Source: Deltaproteobacteria bacterium
GTDB taxonomy: Bacteria > Bdellovibrionota > JACOXK01 > 2-02-FULL-40-11
DNA length: 6,709 bases
Direction of reading: 5' to 3'
Assembly: GCA_016193165.1 (NCBI GenBank)
Contig: JACPST010000049.1
Coordinates: forward strand, 1 to 6,709
Below, piece after piece: positions 1 to 6,405 of the stretch. The notes beneath the pieces are model-generated. The model worked only from the letters and a program-made list of their open reading frames with translations. It was not told the origin of the DNA and did no database searches. Both the position numbers and the translations under genes were made by a program. The stretch's first letter is position 1, and every line of letters starts with the position of its first letter.

Positions 1-1623
1 CAAAAGACTCTTTACAAAGCAGATGCGCTGGATTTTGATGACTTGCTTTTTCTAACGGTAGATCTTTTCCAAAAGTTTCCAGCTGTTTTAGAGAAATATC
101 AAAAAAAGTTTCACTATTGTTTGGTCGACGAGTATCAAGACACCAATCACATGCAGTATGTGCTCGTAAAATCCTTGGTTGAAAAGCATAAAAATATTTG
201 TGTGGTGGGAGATGAAGATCAGTCGATCTATAGCTGGCGAGGGGCCGATATTTCCAATATCCTTTCTTTTGAAAAAGATTTTCCCCAGGCAAAGGTGATT
301 AAACTCGAAGAAAATTACCGTTCTACTAAAAATATTATTGAGGCGGCCTCTCATGTGATTGCTCAAAATAAAAGTCGAAAAGCCAAAAATCTTTGGACGC
401 AAAATGAAGAGGGGCCCCTGCTTCAGGCATTGTGCCTTCAAGATGAATATCATGAGGCCAGATGTGTGGTGGGTGAGATTTCTAAACGTTTTGAAGAGGG
501 AGATCCTCTCCGGAGCTTCGCGCTTTTTTATCGTACCAACGCACAATCGAGGGTATTTGAAGAAATTTTGCGGCAATATAATCTTCCCTATCAAATTTAT
601 GGGGGCACGCATTTTTATGGACGGTCAGAAATTAAAGATATTTTGGCTTACTTTAGATTGGTTTTAAATTCCAAAGATGATGTGAGTTTTTTAAGAATTG
701 TAAATACCCCAGCTCGAGGCATTGGAAAGACAACGCTTGAGAGACTCCATGCCTTTGCTCAGACACAGGACATTCCTTTATATGAGGCGTGCAAACAATT
801 TTCTTTGGCGGATAAATTTAAAGCGTTTCTCGAGCTCCACAAAAAGTTAAAAAAAGAGAAATCCAATATCCAAGATCTTTACCGAAGGGTCTTAGACGAA
901 ACGCGGTATATTCAGATTCTTAAAGAAGAAGGCACCATCGAGGCTCAAGGACGGATTGAAAACTTGGAAGAATTGGATAGCGCCTTGGGAGAATATGTCA
1001 GGCGAAATCCTAAAGCAACGCTTGATCAGTATCTGGAAGAAATTTCCTTAGTGTCGGATCTAGATGCCTTAGATGAAGGACAAGACTTTGTAAAGCTCAT
1101 GACACTTCATTCGGCCAAGGGGCTTGAGTTTCCAACGGTATTTATGGTGGGACTTGAAGAAGGTCTTTTTCCTCATGCGCTTCGAGATGAAGCTTTTGAA
1201 GATATCGAAGAAGAAAGGCGGCTCTGTTATGTGGGGATGACTCGCGCCAAAGAGAATCTCTATTTAACATACGCGGCCTCTCGAAGGATTCATGGCCAGC
1301 CTCAATATAATCTTTCTTCCCGGTTTTTAAACGAAATCCCCCCTCACTATATTTCTCTGGTAGATTTAAGACAAAGAACCCGCCAAAAAAATATAATGGC
1401 AAGTCATTACCCCCAAGACGATATCTATGCCGATGAATTTAATCAGGATGTCGTTGAGGCGTTATTTTCTCCCGGTATGCGACTTCGTCATCCTTCGTTT
1501 GGAGTGGGTGTAATTTGTCGGATCGAAGGCCAAGAAGAAAATACCAAACTGACGATTAAGTTTGACAATGGAGCCATTAAGAAATTTTTAGCCACTCAGA
1601 CTCCTTTTGAAAGGCTTACTTAA
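1..1623 (+). CDS. uvrD: ATP-dependent DNA helicase of the UvrD/PcrA family (5' partial)
   Basis: A superfamily 1A 3'-5' DNA helicase that acts in the cytoplasm in nucleotide excision repair, mismatch repair and clearing of replication or transcription conflicts. The frame is open from base 1, beginning with the ALDFDDLL region, so the real start and motifs Q, I (Walker A) and Ia lie outside the window. By comparison with PcrA of about 720 residues, roughly 190 residues are missing. The 540 visible residues carry motif II (DEYQDT, DNA from 127), motif III (VGDEDQSIYSWRGA, about 202-249), motif IV (ENYRST, about 310-327), motif V (TLHSAKGLEF, about 1099-1130) and motif VI (YVGMTRAKENL, about 1228-1260). 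A C-terminal Tudor-like domain (about 1474-1620, GMRLRHPSFGVG then a TKLTIKFDNG strand) is the part that binds RNA polymerase in PcrA/UvrD. All visible catalytic motifs look intact. The stop overlaps the end of the next, convergent gene by 8 nt. The names uvrD and pcrA cannot be separated here; family assignment is very secure. Confidence 0.96.
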   Translation, partial: QKTLYKADALDFDDLLFLTVDLFQKFPAVLEKYQKKFHYCLVDEYQDTNHMQYVLVKSLVEKHKNICVVGDEDQSIYSWRGADISNILSFEKDFPQAKVIKLEENYRSTKNIIEAASHVIAQNKSRKAKNLWTQNEEGPLLQALCLQDEYHEARCVVGEISKRFEEGDPLRSFALFYRTNAQSRVFEEILRQYNLPYQIYGGTHFYGRSEIKDILAYFRLVLNSKDDVSFLRIVNTPARGIGKTTLERLHAFAQTQDIPLYEACKQFSLADKFKAFLELHKKLKKEKSNIQDLYRRVLDETRYIQILKEEGTIEAQGRIENLEELDSALGEYVRRNPKATLDQYLEEISLVSDLDALDEGQDFVKLMTLHSAKGLEFPTVFMVGLEEGLFPHALRDEAFEDIEEERRLCYVGMTRAKENLYLTYAASRRIHGQPQYNLSSRFLNEIPPHYISLVDLRQRTRQKNIMASHYPQDDIYADEFNQDVVEALFSPGMRLRHPSFGVGVICRIEGQEENTKLTIKFDNGAIKKFLATQTPFERLT

Positions 1624-2368
1624 GTTTTTTAGAGATAGAATCAAACCAGCGATAACAAGAATGCGCCCCTAAGAGTGCCACAATCGTAATTGCTACAGAG
1701 GCAAACCAGGTATTCGACATAGGGAAAAAATTATTTGCTATGGCAGAAATCAGGGGACTTAAAATAGAGGAAATTCCAATCCACATCATGCGTTCAAAAC
1801 GGTGAATAAAGGAGATCTTTCCATCCGCTCCCAAAACCTCTTCCTGTACTTTAGAAAAATGGATCAAAATGGAACTTAAAAAAGCCGTAAAGATGACATA
1901 GAAAAAAAGAGTATTGGTATAATAATCCAAAATGCCTAAAAATACGAGGCTTTCACTTAAAAACTCTAAGTGAGAACAAATAAAAAGTCTTCGGGGTTGG
2001 GCAAGGCCTGATTTTTTTAAAGCTCTTCTGGCGAAAATTTCTAAAACGCTTTCTAAGAGCATACAAAGTCCGGCTAAAACAAACCATCCAAAACTAAAGC
2101 CAATAAAAGAAATGGTGGCCATGAGAAACGCAAGCCCACTCATTGTATTGGGATGAATATTTTTTTTGATGAGGTGGTTTTCTAGAGGATGGGTTGCCCA
2201 CGCCCACCACTCCTGGACAGAGGGATGCATCAGAAGAATTGGGGGAAGATCTTCTGTTTTGGGTTTTCCTGTCTTTGAAAAAAGAAAATAGATGTAAGAA
2301 GCTATTAAAAGCAAAACAAAAAGGGCGTAGCCAATAAAAAATATTCCCATATCCCAGCTTGAGAGCAT
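1616..2368 (-). CDS. CDP-alcohol phosphatidyltransferase-like membrane protein with degenerate catalytic motif
   Basis: A 250-residue integral membrane protein with about six hydrophobic segments (roughly residues 8-30, 75-91, 94-112, 139-170, 194-213 and 222-237). Residues 52-80 (W-x-W-x6-P then HPNTMSGL) match the cytoplasmic helix and TPN-x-(L/I)-T-type entry into the first core helix of CDP-alcohol phosphatidyltransferases, which exchange CMP on CDP-diacylglycerol for an alcohol head group. The signature D1xxD2GxxAR...GxxxD3xxxD4 should fall at residues 110-135. An ungapped alignment puts E110 for D1, A113 for D2, C131 for D3 and E135 for D4, with L117/K118 in place of AR. The metal-binding and catalytic aspartates are therefore absent, which suggests a non-catalytic relative or a different chemistry. 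This alignment was made by eye. The start is the first ATG; codon 7 is an in-frame alternative, and neither has a strong Shine-Dalgarno sequence. The gene is divergent from the DUF192 gene and converges on uvrD. Confidence 0.6.
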   Translation of the reverse strand: MLSSWDMGIFFIGYALFVLLLIASYIYFLFSKTGKPKTEDLPPILLMHPSVQEWWAWATHPLENHLIKKNIHPNTMSGLAFLMATISFIGFSFGWFVLAGLCMLLESVLEIFARRALKKSGLAQPRRLFICSHLEFLSESLVFLGILDYYTNTLFFYVIFTAFLSSILIHFSKVQEEVLGADGKISFIHRFERMMWIGISSILSPLISAIANNFFPMSNTWFASVAITIVALLGAHSCYRWFDSISKKLK

Positions 2369-2453
2369 AAGGTAAAGTGTAATGTATTTAACTCTTTAAA
2401 ATCAAACCATTTTTAGGTAGTCTAAAATAACGATCCATGGGGCCTCTCTAGAG
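2369..2453. promoter_or_regulatory. Short divergent spacer, likely holding promoters in both directions
   Basis: This AT-rich 85-bp gap separates two genes that point away from each other, so both should start transcription here or nearby. A TAAAAT hexamer at 2423-2428 and another at 2397-2402 resemble a -10 box for the rightward gene, and a TTGATT on the minus strand (about 2404-2409) resembles a -35 for the leftward one. None has a convincing partner at 16-18 bp, so these are weak candidates. The right end (2421-2453) can also be read as DUF192 coding sequence. Confidence 0.3.
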
Positions 2454-2804
2454 GTGGAAGTTGCGAATAATATGTATCTTCGAAAGGCAGGCTTGATGGG
2501 ACGTCAATATTTGGATATGGACAAAGGCATGCTTTTTATTTTTCCCCAAGAAGACATTCAATCTTTTTGGATGAAAAACACGCTTATCCCCCTTTCTATT
2601 GCTTTTATCAAAGCCAATCGAAAAATTATTCAAATTACAAAAATGGCCCCTGACAAGTGGGATGGAAAACTTGCCAATACGGTTTCTAAAGAAAAAGTAA
2701 AATATGCTTTAGAAGTGAATCAAGGCTGGTTTGAACAAAATGGAATTCGAGAAGGCGACACACTCCATCTTTCTTACTCCATTAAAAAACTTCCTGTGGA
2801 ATAG
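2454..2804 (+). CDS. DUF192 family protein (COG1430-like), start uncertain
   Basis: A small protein of 116 residues from the GTG at 2454, matching the DUF192 family (PF02643), whose biochemical role is not established. The family signature is clear: R-x-A-GLMGR near residues 10-17, GMLFIFP near 25-31, SFWMKNTLIPLSIAFI near 37-52, then ALEVNQGWFEQNGIREGD near the end. The domain is complete at its C-terminus. The start is a problem. Upstream in the same frame, 2421-2453 encodes SKITIHGASLE, which matches the usual first beta strand (I-x-I-x-G before VEVA), yet that stretch contains no ATG, GTG or TTG and is closed by TAG at 2418. GTG 2454 has AGAGG touching it, too close for a normal ribosome site. 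ATG 2472 is in frame but would cut into the domain. Many family members are exported, but no signal peptide is visible in any frame here. The 3' end overlaps aroB tail to tail by 23 nt. Confidence 0.85.
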   Translation: MEVANNMYLRKAGLMGRQYLDMDKGMLFIFPQEDIQSFWMKNTLIPLSIAFIKANRKIIQITKMAPDKWDGKLANTVSKEKVKYALEVNQGWFEQNGIREGDTLHLSYSIKKLPVE

Positions 2805-3828
2805 AAACGCGCTGAGGTTTCCCAAGCTCTTCAATTAAAATCCAAGAAATAGCTTTATTTTCTCTTTTTTTGTCACGGGCAATGGTAGAAGAAATATTGG
2901 GAGGCAGAGGTTGTTTTTGAAATCCGTATTTTTTTAAAAGGGAGCGAATCCCCCCTGCTGTTTTGGGTCGGCATAACTTTCTTTGAAGGGAAAGGTCTGT
3001 CGCGGTGTACATGCCCTGGGCAATCGCTTCCCCGTGTGTGATTCCCCGATAGGCGGCATGGGCTTCGAGAGCATGTCCTATCGTATGTCCAAAATTAAGG
3101 ATTTGTCGTTTTGAGAAATCTTTTTCGTCTTCCTCGATAAACTTCTTTTTTGTCAAAACACAGGAGGTGATTACTTTTTCTAAGACACTGGGGATTCTCT
3201 TTAAAATTTGGGAGGGGTGGGCATGTAGGATAGTCCATAATTTTTGGTTATCAATGACAGCATATTTAATGACCTCGGCAAGGCCTGAGCGGTAGTGTTT
3301 TTGAGGCAGAGTTTTTAAGAAAGAGCACTCCGAGAAAACAGCTCGGGGAGGATAAAAAGAGCCCACTAAATTTTTCCCTTCTTGGGTATTGACCCCACAC
3401 TTTCCTCCGATGGAGCTATCCACTTGAGAAAGAAGAGTGGTGGGAAATGCGATAAAAGGAACTCCTCGCATATAAATAGAAGCGACAAAACCTGTAATAT
3501 CTCCGATCACTCCTCCCCCGAAGGCTACAAGACATGTTTTTCGATGGGCCTTTAGTTTTATAAGACGAGAGATAATCTTTTGAACCGTATCCATGTTTTT
3601 ATCTTTTTCTTGATCTGAAATAAGAATCTGGTCGACTTTTACAGAAGAAGAGAAATGCCTTCGAAGCTTATAGCCATAAAGATGTGAAAGTGTGGGGGAA
3701 GTAATGATAACGAAATGAGGCCCCAGGCGCAGAGAGGTCAGCACAGAGGACACGTGTTTTAGAACTGTTTTATATCCAATGTGTATGGGATAAGACCCCA
3801 GCTGACTTTGGATGATGATTTTTTTCAT
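2782..3828 (-). CDS. aroB: 3-dehydroquinate synthase
   Basis: Catalyses the second step of the shikimate pathway, converting DAHP to 3-dehydroquinate with NAD+ and a divalent metal (zinc or cobalt) in the cytoplasm. The 348-residue length is close to the usual 340-370. The NAD-binding glycine loop GGGVIGD lies at residues 104-110. It is followed by the conserved P-T-T-L-L-S-Q-V-D-S-S-I-G-G-K block at 129-143. Metal ligands are visible as E185 (LAEVIKY), H248 (LNFGHTIGH) and H265 (HGEA). The DKK near residues 319-321 matches the conserved C-terminal substrate-binding segment. All key residues are present, so it should be active. The ATG overlaps the aroC TGA stop as ATGA and has only a weak ribosome site, so translation is probably coupled to aroC. 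The 3' end overlaps the convergent DUF192 gene by 23 nt. Confidence 0.97.
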   Translation of the reverse strand: MKKIIIQSQLGSYPIHIGYKTVLKHVSSVLTSLRLGPHFVIITSPTLSHLYGYKLRRHFSSSVKVDQILISDQEKDKNMDTVQKIISRLIKLKAHRKTCLVAFGGGVIGDITGFVASIYMRGVPFIAFPTTLLSQVDSSIGGKCGVNTQEGKNLVGSFYPPRAVFSECSFLKTLPQKHYRSGLAEVIKYAVIDNQKLWTILHAHPSQILKRIPSVLEKVITSCVLTKKKFIEEDEKDFSKRQILNFGHTIGHALEAHAAYRGITHGEAIAQGMYTATDLSLQRKLCRPKTAGGIRSLLKKYGFQKQPLPPNISSTIARDKKRENKAISWILIEELGKPQRVSIPQEVF

Positions 3829-4895
3829 AACTCAGAAAAAGTGTGGGCGTAATTTTTTTTCACTTCCTCTAGAGAATCTCCCCCAAACTTTTCTAAAAAA
3901 GCTTTGGTGAGTTCAATTGCAGCCACATTTTTTGCTACGATAGATGCCGCAGGTACAACACACGTGTCTGTGCGTTGAATAAGGGCTTGGTTTTTTTCTT
4001 TGGTAAACATATCCACTGTTTTTAGGGGTTTTTTGGTCAAAGTTGAAAGAGGTTTCATGGCCGCGCGCAAAATGAGTTTTTGTCCTGTGGTGACACCCGC
4101 CTCAAGGCCTCCACTGTGGAGGGTTTTTCGGACATAGCCAAAGTTTTTCTTTTGTTTTTTATCATAAAATATTTCATCTTGGGATTGAGAACCCAAGAGC
4201 GAAGCCCCGTAAAATCCCAAACCAAACTCAACACCTTTAATGGCGGGAATTGACATAACTGCTTGTGCCAGCCGGCCATCGAGTTTCAAATCCCATTGGC
4301 TAAAATTTCCCAATCCTATGGGAAGCCCTTTCACGTGTACTTCAAAAATGCCCCCTAAGGTTTCTCCTTCAGTTTGACACTTTTGAATTAGTTTTTTTAT
4401 TTTTGATTCTGTTTTAGGAGAAACAGCAACGGGTCCTATTTGAGTCACATGGGATGAAAACTCGATATCAAATTCTTTTAAGAAACTTTGGCACAAAGCT
4501 CCCACGGCAGTTCGAATCGCTGTTTCCCTGGCGCTCGCGCGTTCAAGACTGTTTCGAACATCATCGTGTTTAAATTTTAAAGTTCCCACAAGATCCGCGT
4601 GTCCCGGCCTTGGAGCTGAAAGCTTGGGGAGGGTATCTAGATTTTTAGCGTCTTTGTTAGAAATAAGAAGAGTAATAGGAAATCCCAGCGTTTTCCCATT
4701 TTTAATTCCTGAAAGGACTTGAACGGTATCCTCTTCAAGGGTCATTCTATGACTTCGGCCAAAGCCGCTTCTTCGAAGTCGCAACTCATCTTGGATGAAA
4801 GAGTGGAGAAAAGAGACTCCCGCAGGCAATCCCTCGACAATAGCTACAAGGGCTTGCCCATGGGATTCTCCAGCTGTTAAAAAACGAAATGGCAT
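3825..4895 (-). CDS. aroC: Chorismate synthase
   Basis: Catalyses the last step of the shikimate pathway, the anti-1,4 elimination of phosphate from EPSP to give chorismate, using reduced FMN. The protein has 356 residues, normal for the family. Visible signatures are GESHG at 9-13 (H12 is the conserved N-terminal histidine), RRSGFGRS near 41-48, RPGHADL at 96-102 (H99 is the second conserved histidine), RASARETAIR at 119-128, SGGLEAGVTTG at 261-271, the AAMKP-S-T-L stretch at 278-286, and RTD-x-CVVPA at 308-316. All catalytic positions are present. The start is the ATG at 4895; GGA about 7 nt upstream is the only plausible ribosome site, and it lies next to a hairpin repeat. The gene follows a broken pilQ on the same strand and leads into aroB by a 4-nt overlap. 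aroC sits where aroK is found after pilQ in many gammaproteobacteria. Confidence 0.97.
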   Translation of the reverse strand: MPFRFLTAGESHGQALVAIVEGLPAGVSFLHSFIQDELRLRRSGFGRSHRMTLEEDTVQVLSGIKNGKTLGFPITLLISNKDAKNLDTLPKLSAPRPGHADLVGTLKFKHDDVRNSLERASARETAIRTAVGALCQSFLKEFDIEFSSHVTQIGPVAVSPKTESKIKKLIQKCQTEGETLGGIFEVHVKGLPIGLGNFSQWDLKLDGRLAQAVMSIPAIKGVEFGLGFYGASLLGSQSQDEIFYDKKQKKNFGYVRKTLHSGGLEAGVTTGQKLILRAAMKPLSTLTKKPLKTVDMFTKEKNQALIQRTDTCVVPAASIVAKNVAAIELTKAFLEKFGGDSLEEVKKNYAHTFSEL

Positions 4896-4900
4896 ATTTT

Positions 4901-4905
4901 AATCC
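4901..4905 (-). promoter_or_regulatory. aroC: Candidate ribosome binding site of aroC
   Basis: On the minus strand the sequence GGATT lies 5 nt before the aroC ATG, its GGA core 7 nt before it. It is a weak match, but the only purine-rich element at the right distance, and it directly abuts the outer edge of the hairpin repeat at 4906-4932. If the hairpin forms in the mRNA, it would stand just upstream of this site. Confidence 0.4.
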
Positions 4906-4932
4906 GTCATCCTGAGCAGAGCGAAGGATCAC
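4906..4932. repeat. REP-like imperfect palindromic repeat between pilQ remnant and aroC
   Basis: The plus-strand core is GTCATCCTGAGC, loop AGA, GCGAAGGATCAC. Pairing runs 4906-4917 against 4921-4932: G-C, T-A, a C/C mismatch, five Watson-Crick pairs (ATCCT/AGGAT), two tandem G/A mismatches (4914-4915 with 4923-4924) and two closing G-C pairs. From memory, sequences of this type (TCATCCTGAGC...GCGAAGGAT) recur as dispersed intergenic repeats in many bacterial genomes; only one copy is visible here, so repetition is not shown by this window. The element overlaps the last stop codon of the pilQ remnant and ends 10 bp from aroC. Confidence 0.65.
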
Positions 4933-5099
4933 TTCTTGTCAAGCGAAGAAACGAAGGTATTCGTTCGTTTCAGAACACTCGGAATATCTCTAATAATCAC
5001 GGTGTTTGTCACTCTGTCAATGGAGAGAGAACCGCGTTCTGAAAGAAAAGGATAAAGATGTTTTGTAAGTTCAAAAGCTTTTCGGTGAGTTAAAGGAAT
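4929..5099 (-). pseudogene. pilQ: Out-of-frame continuation of pilQ (N1 domain), truncated
   Basis: Translation of this stretch in a frame shifted relative to the upstream pilQ frame gives 56 residues with no internal stop. They start IPLTHRKAFELTKHLYPFL, continue SERGSLSIDRVTNTVIIRD, and end SSLDKK before TGA at 4929-4931. This is the typical secretin N1 (NolW-like) pattern: IPL then A-x-EL, a turn with RGS, D-x-x-TNT-x-IIRD-x-P, and a final helix ending LD. In intact PilQ this helix leads directly into the secretin core (TPQVLIEA-type start); here coding ends instead at the hairpin repeat. The piece has no start of its own and is best read as the severed continuation of the gene at 5090-6403. 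Restoring one base in the A4 run at 5100-5103 would join the two frames. Confidence 0.8.
4948..4971. repeat. Perfect 8-bp inverted repeat inside pilQ remnant
   Basis: GAAACGAA (4948-4955) is mirrored by TTCGTTTC (4964-4971) around an 8-nt loop. It lies within the out-of-frame N1 coding, 16 bp from the REP-like hairpin. No T-run follows on either strand, so it is not a standard terminator. It may be chance, since the same bases encode a plausible N1 helix. Confidence 0.35.
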
Positions 5100-6403
5100 A
5101 AAATGACTTGCAGGGGCTCTAATTTTTCTTTCGCGGCTAGGGCTAAGACCGCTTTTTCTTTTTCTTCTTTCAAAGAATTTAAAGAAGACACGCGAATAAT
5201 ATTGCCATGTTTTACAAATCCCAATTGATGTGCCTGAAGAATGGCAATGAGAGCTTCATCCCATGGAACATTTAAAAGTCGAACCGTAACTTTGCCATTC
5301 ACATCTCGTCCAGAAATGATGTTATAATCACTGGTCTCAGCCAGAAGCCTTAAAATGTCTTGAAGTTCTGTATTTTTAGATTGGAGGGAAAGTTTCCGGC
5401 CCGGAAGGCGGCTGGGAGAAGTTAAATAATTCCCAAAATCAATAACTGTTTGCCCCTCCTCTTCTTCTAAGATTTTCGCAAGTCTTGGTTTTTCAAAATC
5501 AATATAAATTAAGTTTGCATTTTGGCTGATTTCTGGTTCCATGGAATCTTTAAACTGAAGGGTGACCTTGGTTGAAGGATAGGGGACCTCAGTTTCTTGG
5601 AATGACACCTTGGAGAGAAAGCTTTCCGCTTCTTCAAGGGTCAAAGGAGAAAGAGCGGATGCCGGTTTTACATTCTTAAGTTCTACCACAACTTCTTTGT
5701 CTAAAGATATTTTTTGAAAATCACAGGCCTCAGAACAGGTTAAAATTAAGCGTTCCTTCTGATCGATGGAGGAACGCGTAATGCTTTCAAGAGTTTTGGG
5801 AATTTCGGTTTTGGCCGGAGCGGGTTCAAATGGAACTTCAACTTCAGGAGCGCCGGCTTCTTTTTCTGTTTTTTCTGCCTCTTTGATATCTTCTTTTCTT
5901 TCTTCTTCAGCTTTTTCCTGTGTTTTTTGAGCGCCTTCCAGATTTTTTTCTTCGGGCGTAGGCGCGGATTTTTCTGCTTCAGCCACCTTAGGCTCAATGA
6001 GTTCCAAATCCAGACGCAGCCCATATTCTGTTTTTTTGGCTTTAATTTCCAAATCTTCTTGGGTGAAAATGAGAACTTGGCCCACGGATTTTCCTTGGAC
6101 TTGACCCATGGTGGTTGCAAAAGACCGAATGGCCTTATCTCGAAATCGCTTGGGAAGTTTGGTATCCTGAACTTGCACAGCATCGAGGCTTACGACAATG
6201 GACGGCGGATTTTCAATTTTATCAACGGAATATCCTGATACAGGATGCGTGGTGAAAAGTCCTAAGTATGTTTTTTTTCCTTTTACGGTGTGTTTAACTT
6301 CATCTAGATAATTTAAATGTGGCTGTCTGGCTGGACGACTAGAACATCCAGCGACACCCAAAGCTAAAAGGCCAATCCATAAAAGGGATCTTTTAAAGTT
6401 CAT
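5090..6403 (-). CDS. pilQ: Type IV pilus secretin PilQ, N-terminal part (frameshifted, pore domain lost)
   Basis: PilQ forms the outer-membrane ring through which type IV pili pass. This 437-residue frame holds only its periplasmic part. Residues 1-20 form a lipoprotein-type signal peptide ending VAGC (C20). Two AMIN-like beta regions follow, about 40-138 and 215-305, which in the family bind peptidoglycan. Between them, residues 138-200 are an E/K/P-rich low-complexity linker. Residues 337-405 are an STN/N0 domain (LLAETSDYN, then GKVTVRLLNVPWDEAL and a GNIIRV strand). The N1 domain begins near 428 (LEPLQVI), but the frame stops at 5090 while N1-like coding continues in another frame to 4932. 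Intact PilQ proteins are several hundred residues longer and end in the secretin pore domain, which is absent. The gene lies 2 bp after pilP, has no strong ribosome site, and is probably translationally coupled. It is most likely a pseudogene unless the assembly is wrong here. Confidence 0.88.
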   Translation of the reverse strand: MNFKRSLLWIGLLALGVAGCSSRPARQPHLNYLDEVKHTVKGKKTYLGLFTTHPVSGYSVDKIENPPSIVVSLDAVQVQDTKLPKRFRDKAIRSFATTMGQVQGKSVGQVLIFTQEDLEIKAKKTEYGLRLDLELIEPKVAEAEKSAPTPEEKNLEGAQKTQEKAEEERKEDIKEAEKTEKEAGAPEVEVPFEPAPAKTEIPKTLESITRSSIDQKERLILTCSEACDFQKISLDKEVVVELKNVKPASALSPLTLEEAESFLSKVSFQETEVPYPSTKVTLQFKDSMEPEISQNANLIYIDFEKPRLAKILEEEEGQTVIDFGNYLTSPSRLPGRKLSLQSKNTELQDILRLLAETSDYNIISGRDVNGKVTVRLLNVPWDEALIAILQAHQLGFVKHGNIIRVSSLNSLKEEKEKAVLALAAKEKLEPLQVILFL

Positions 6404-6405
6404 GC

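Noticed and set aside
88..1402. Open frames antisense to, or out of frame within, the helicase (88-612, 1142-1402 minus; 359-667 plus)
   Set aside because: They lie fully inside a gene with continuous conserved helicase motifs and show no recognisable domain of their own.
2382..2439. ATG codons at 2382 and 2437 as the DUF192 start
   Set aside because: The first meets TAA after five codons; the second is in another frame and meets TAG after four codons.
2448..2633. Minus-strand frame opposite DUF192
   Set aside because: It has no family features and lies opposite highly conserved DUF192 motifs.
4055..4279. Second minus-strand frame inside aroC
   Set aside because: It covers the conserved GGLEAG region of chorismate synthase in a wrong frame.
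4948..4971. Rho-independent terminator between pilQ and aroC
   Set aside because: The inverted repeat is AT-rich in the stem, has an 8-nt loop and no following T-run on either strand.
5090..5104. Programmed -1 ribosomal frameshift to make full PilQ
   Set aside because: No X-XXY-YYZ slippery heptamer is in register, and the shifted product would still stop at 4929 without a secretin domain.
5746..6238. Lysine-rich minus-strand frame and an overlapping plus-strand frame
   Set aside because: Both are by-products of the biased E/K-rich linker of PilQ; the PilQ frame carries the domain signatures.
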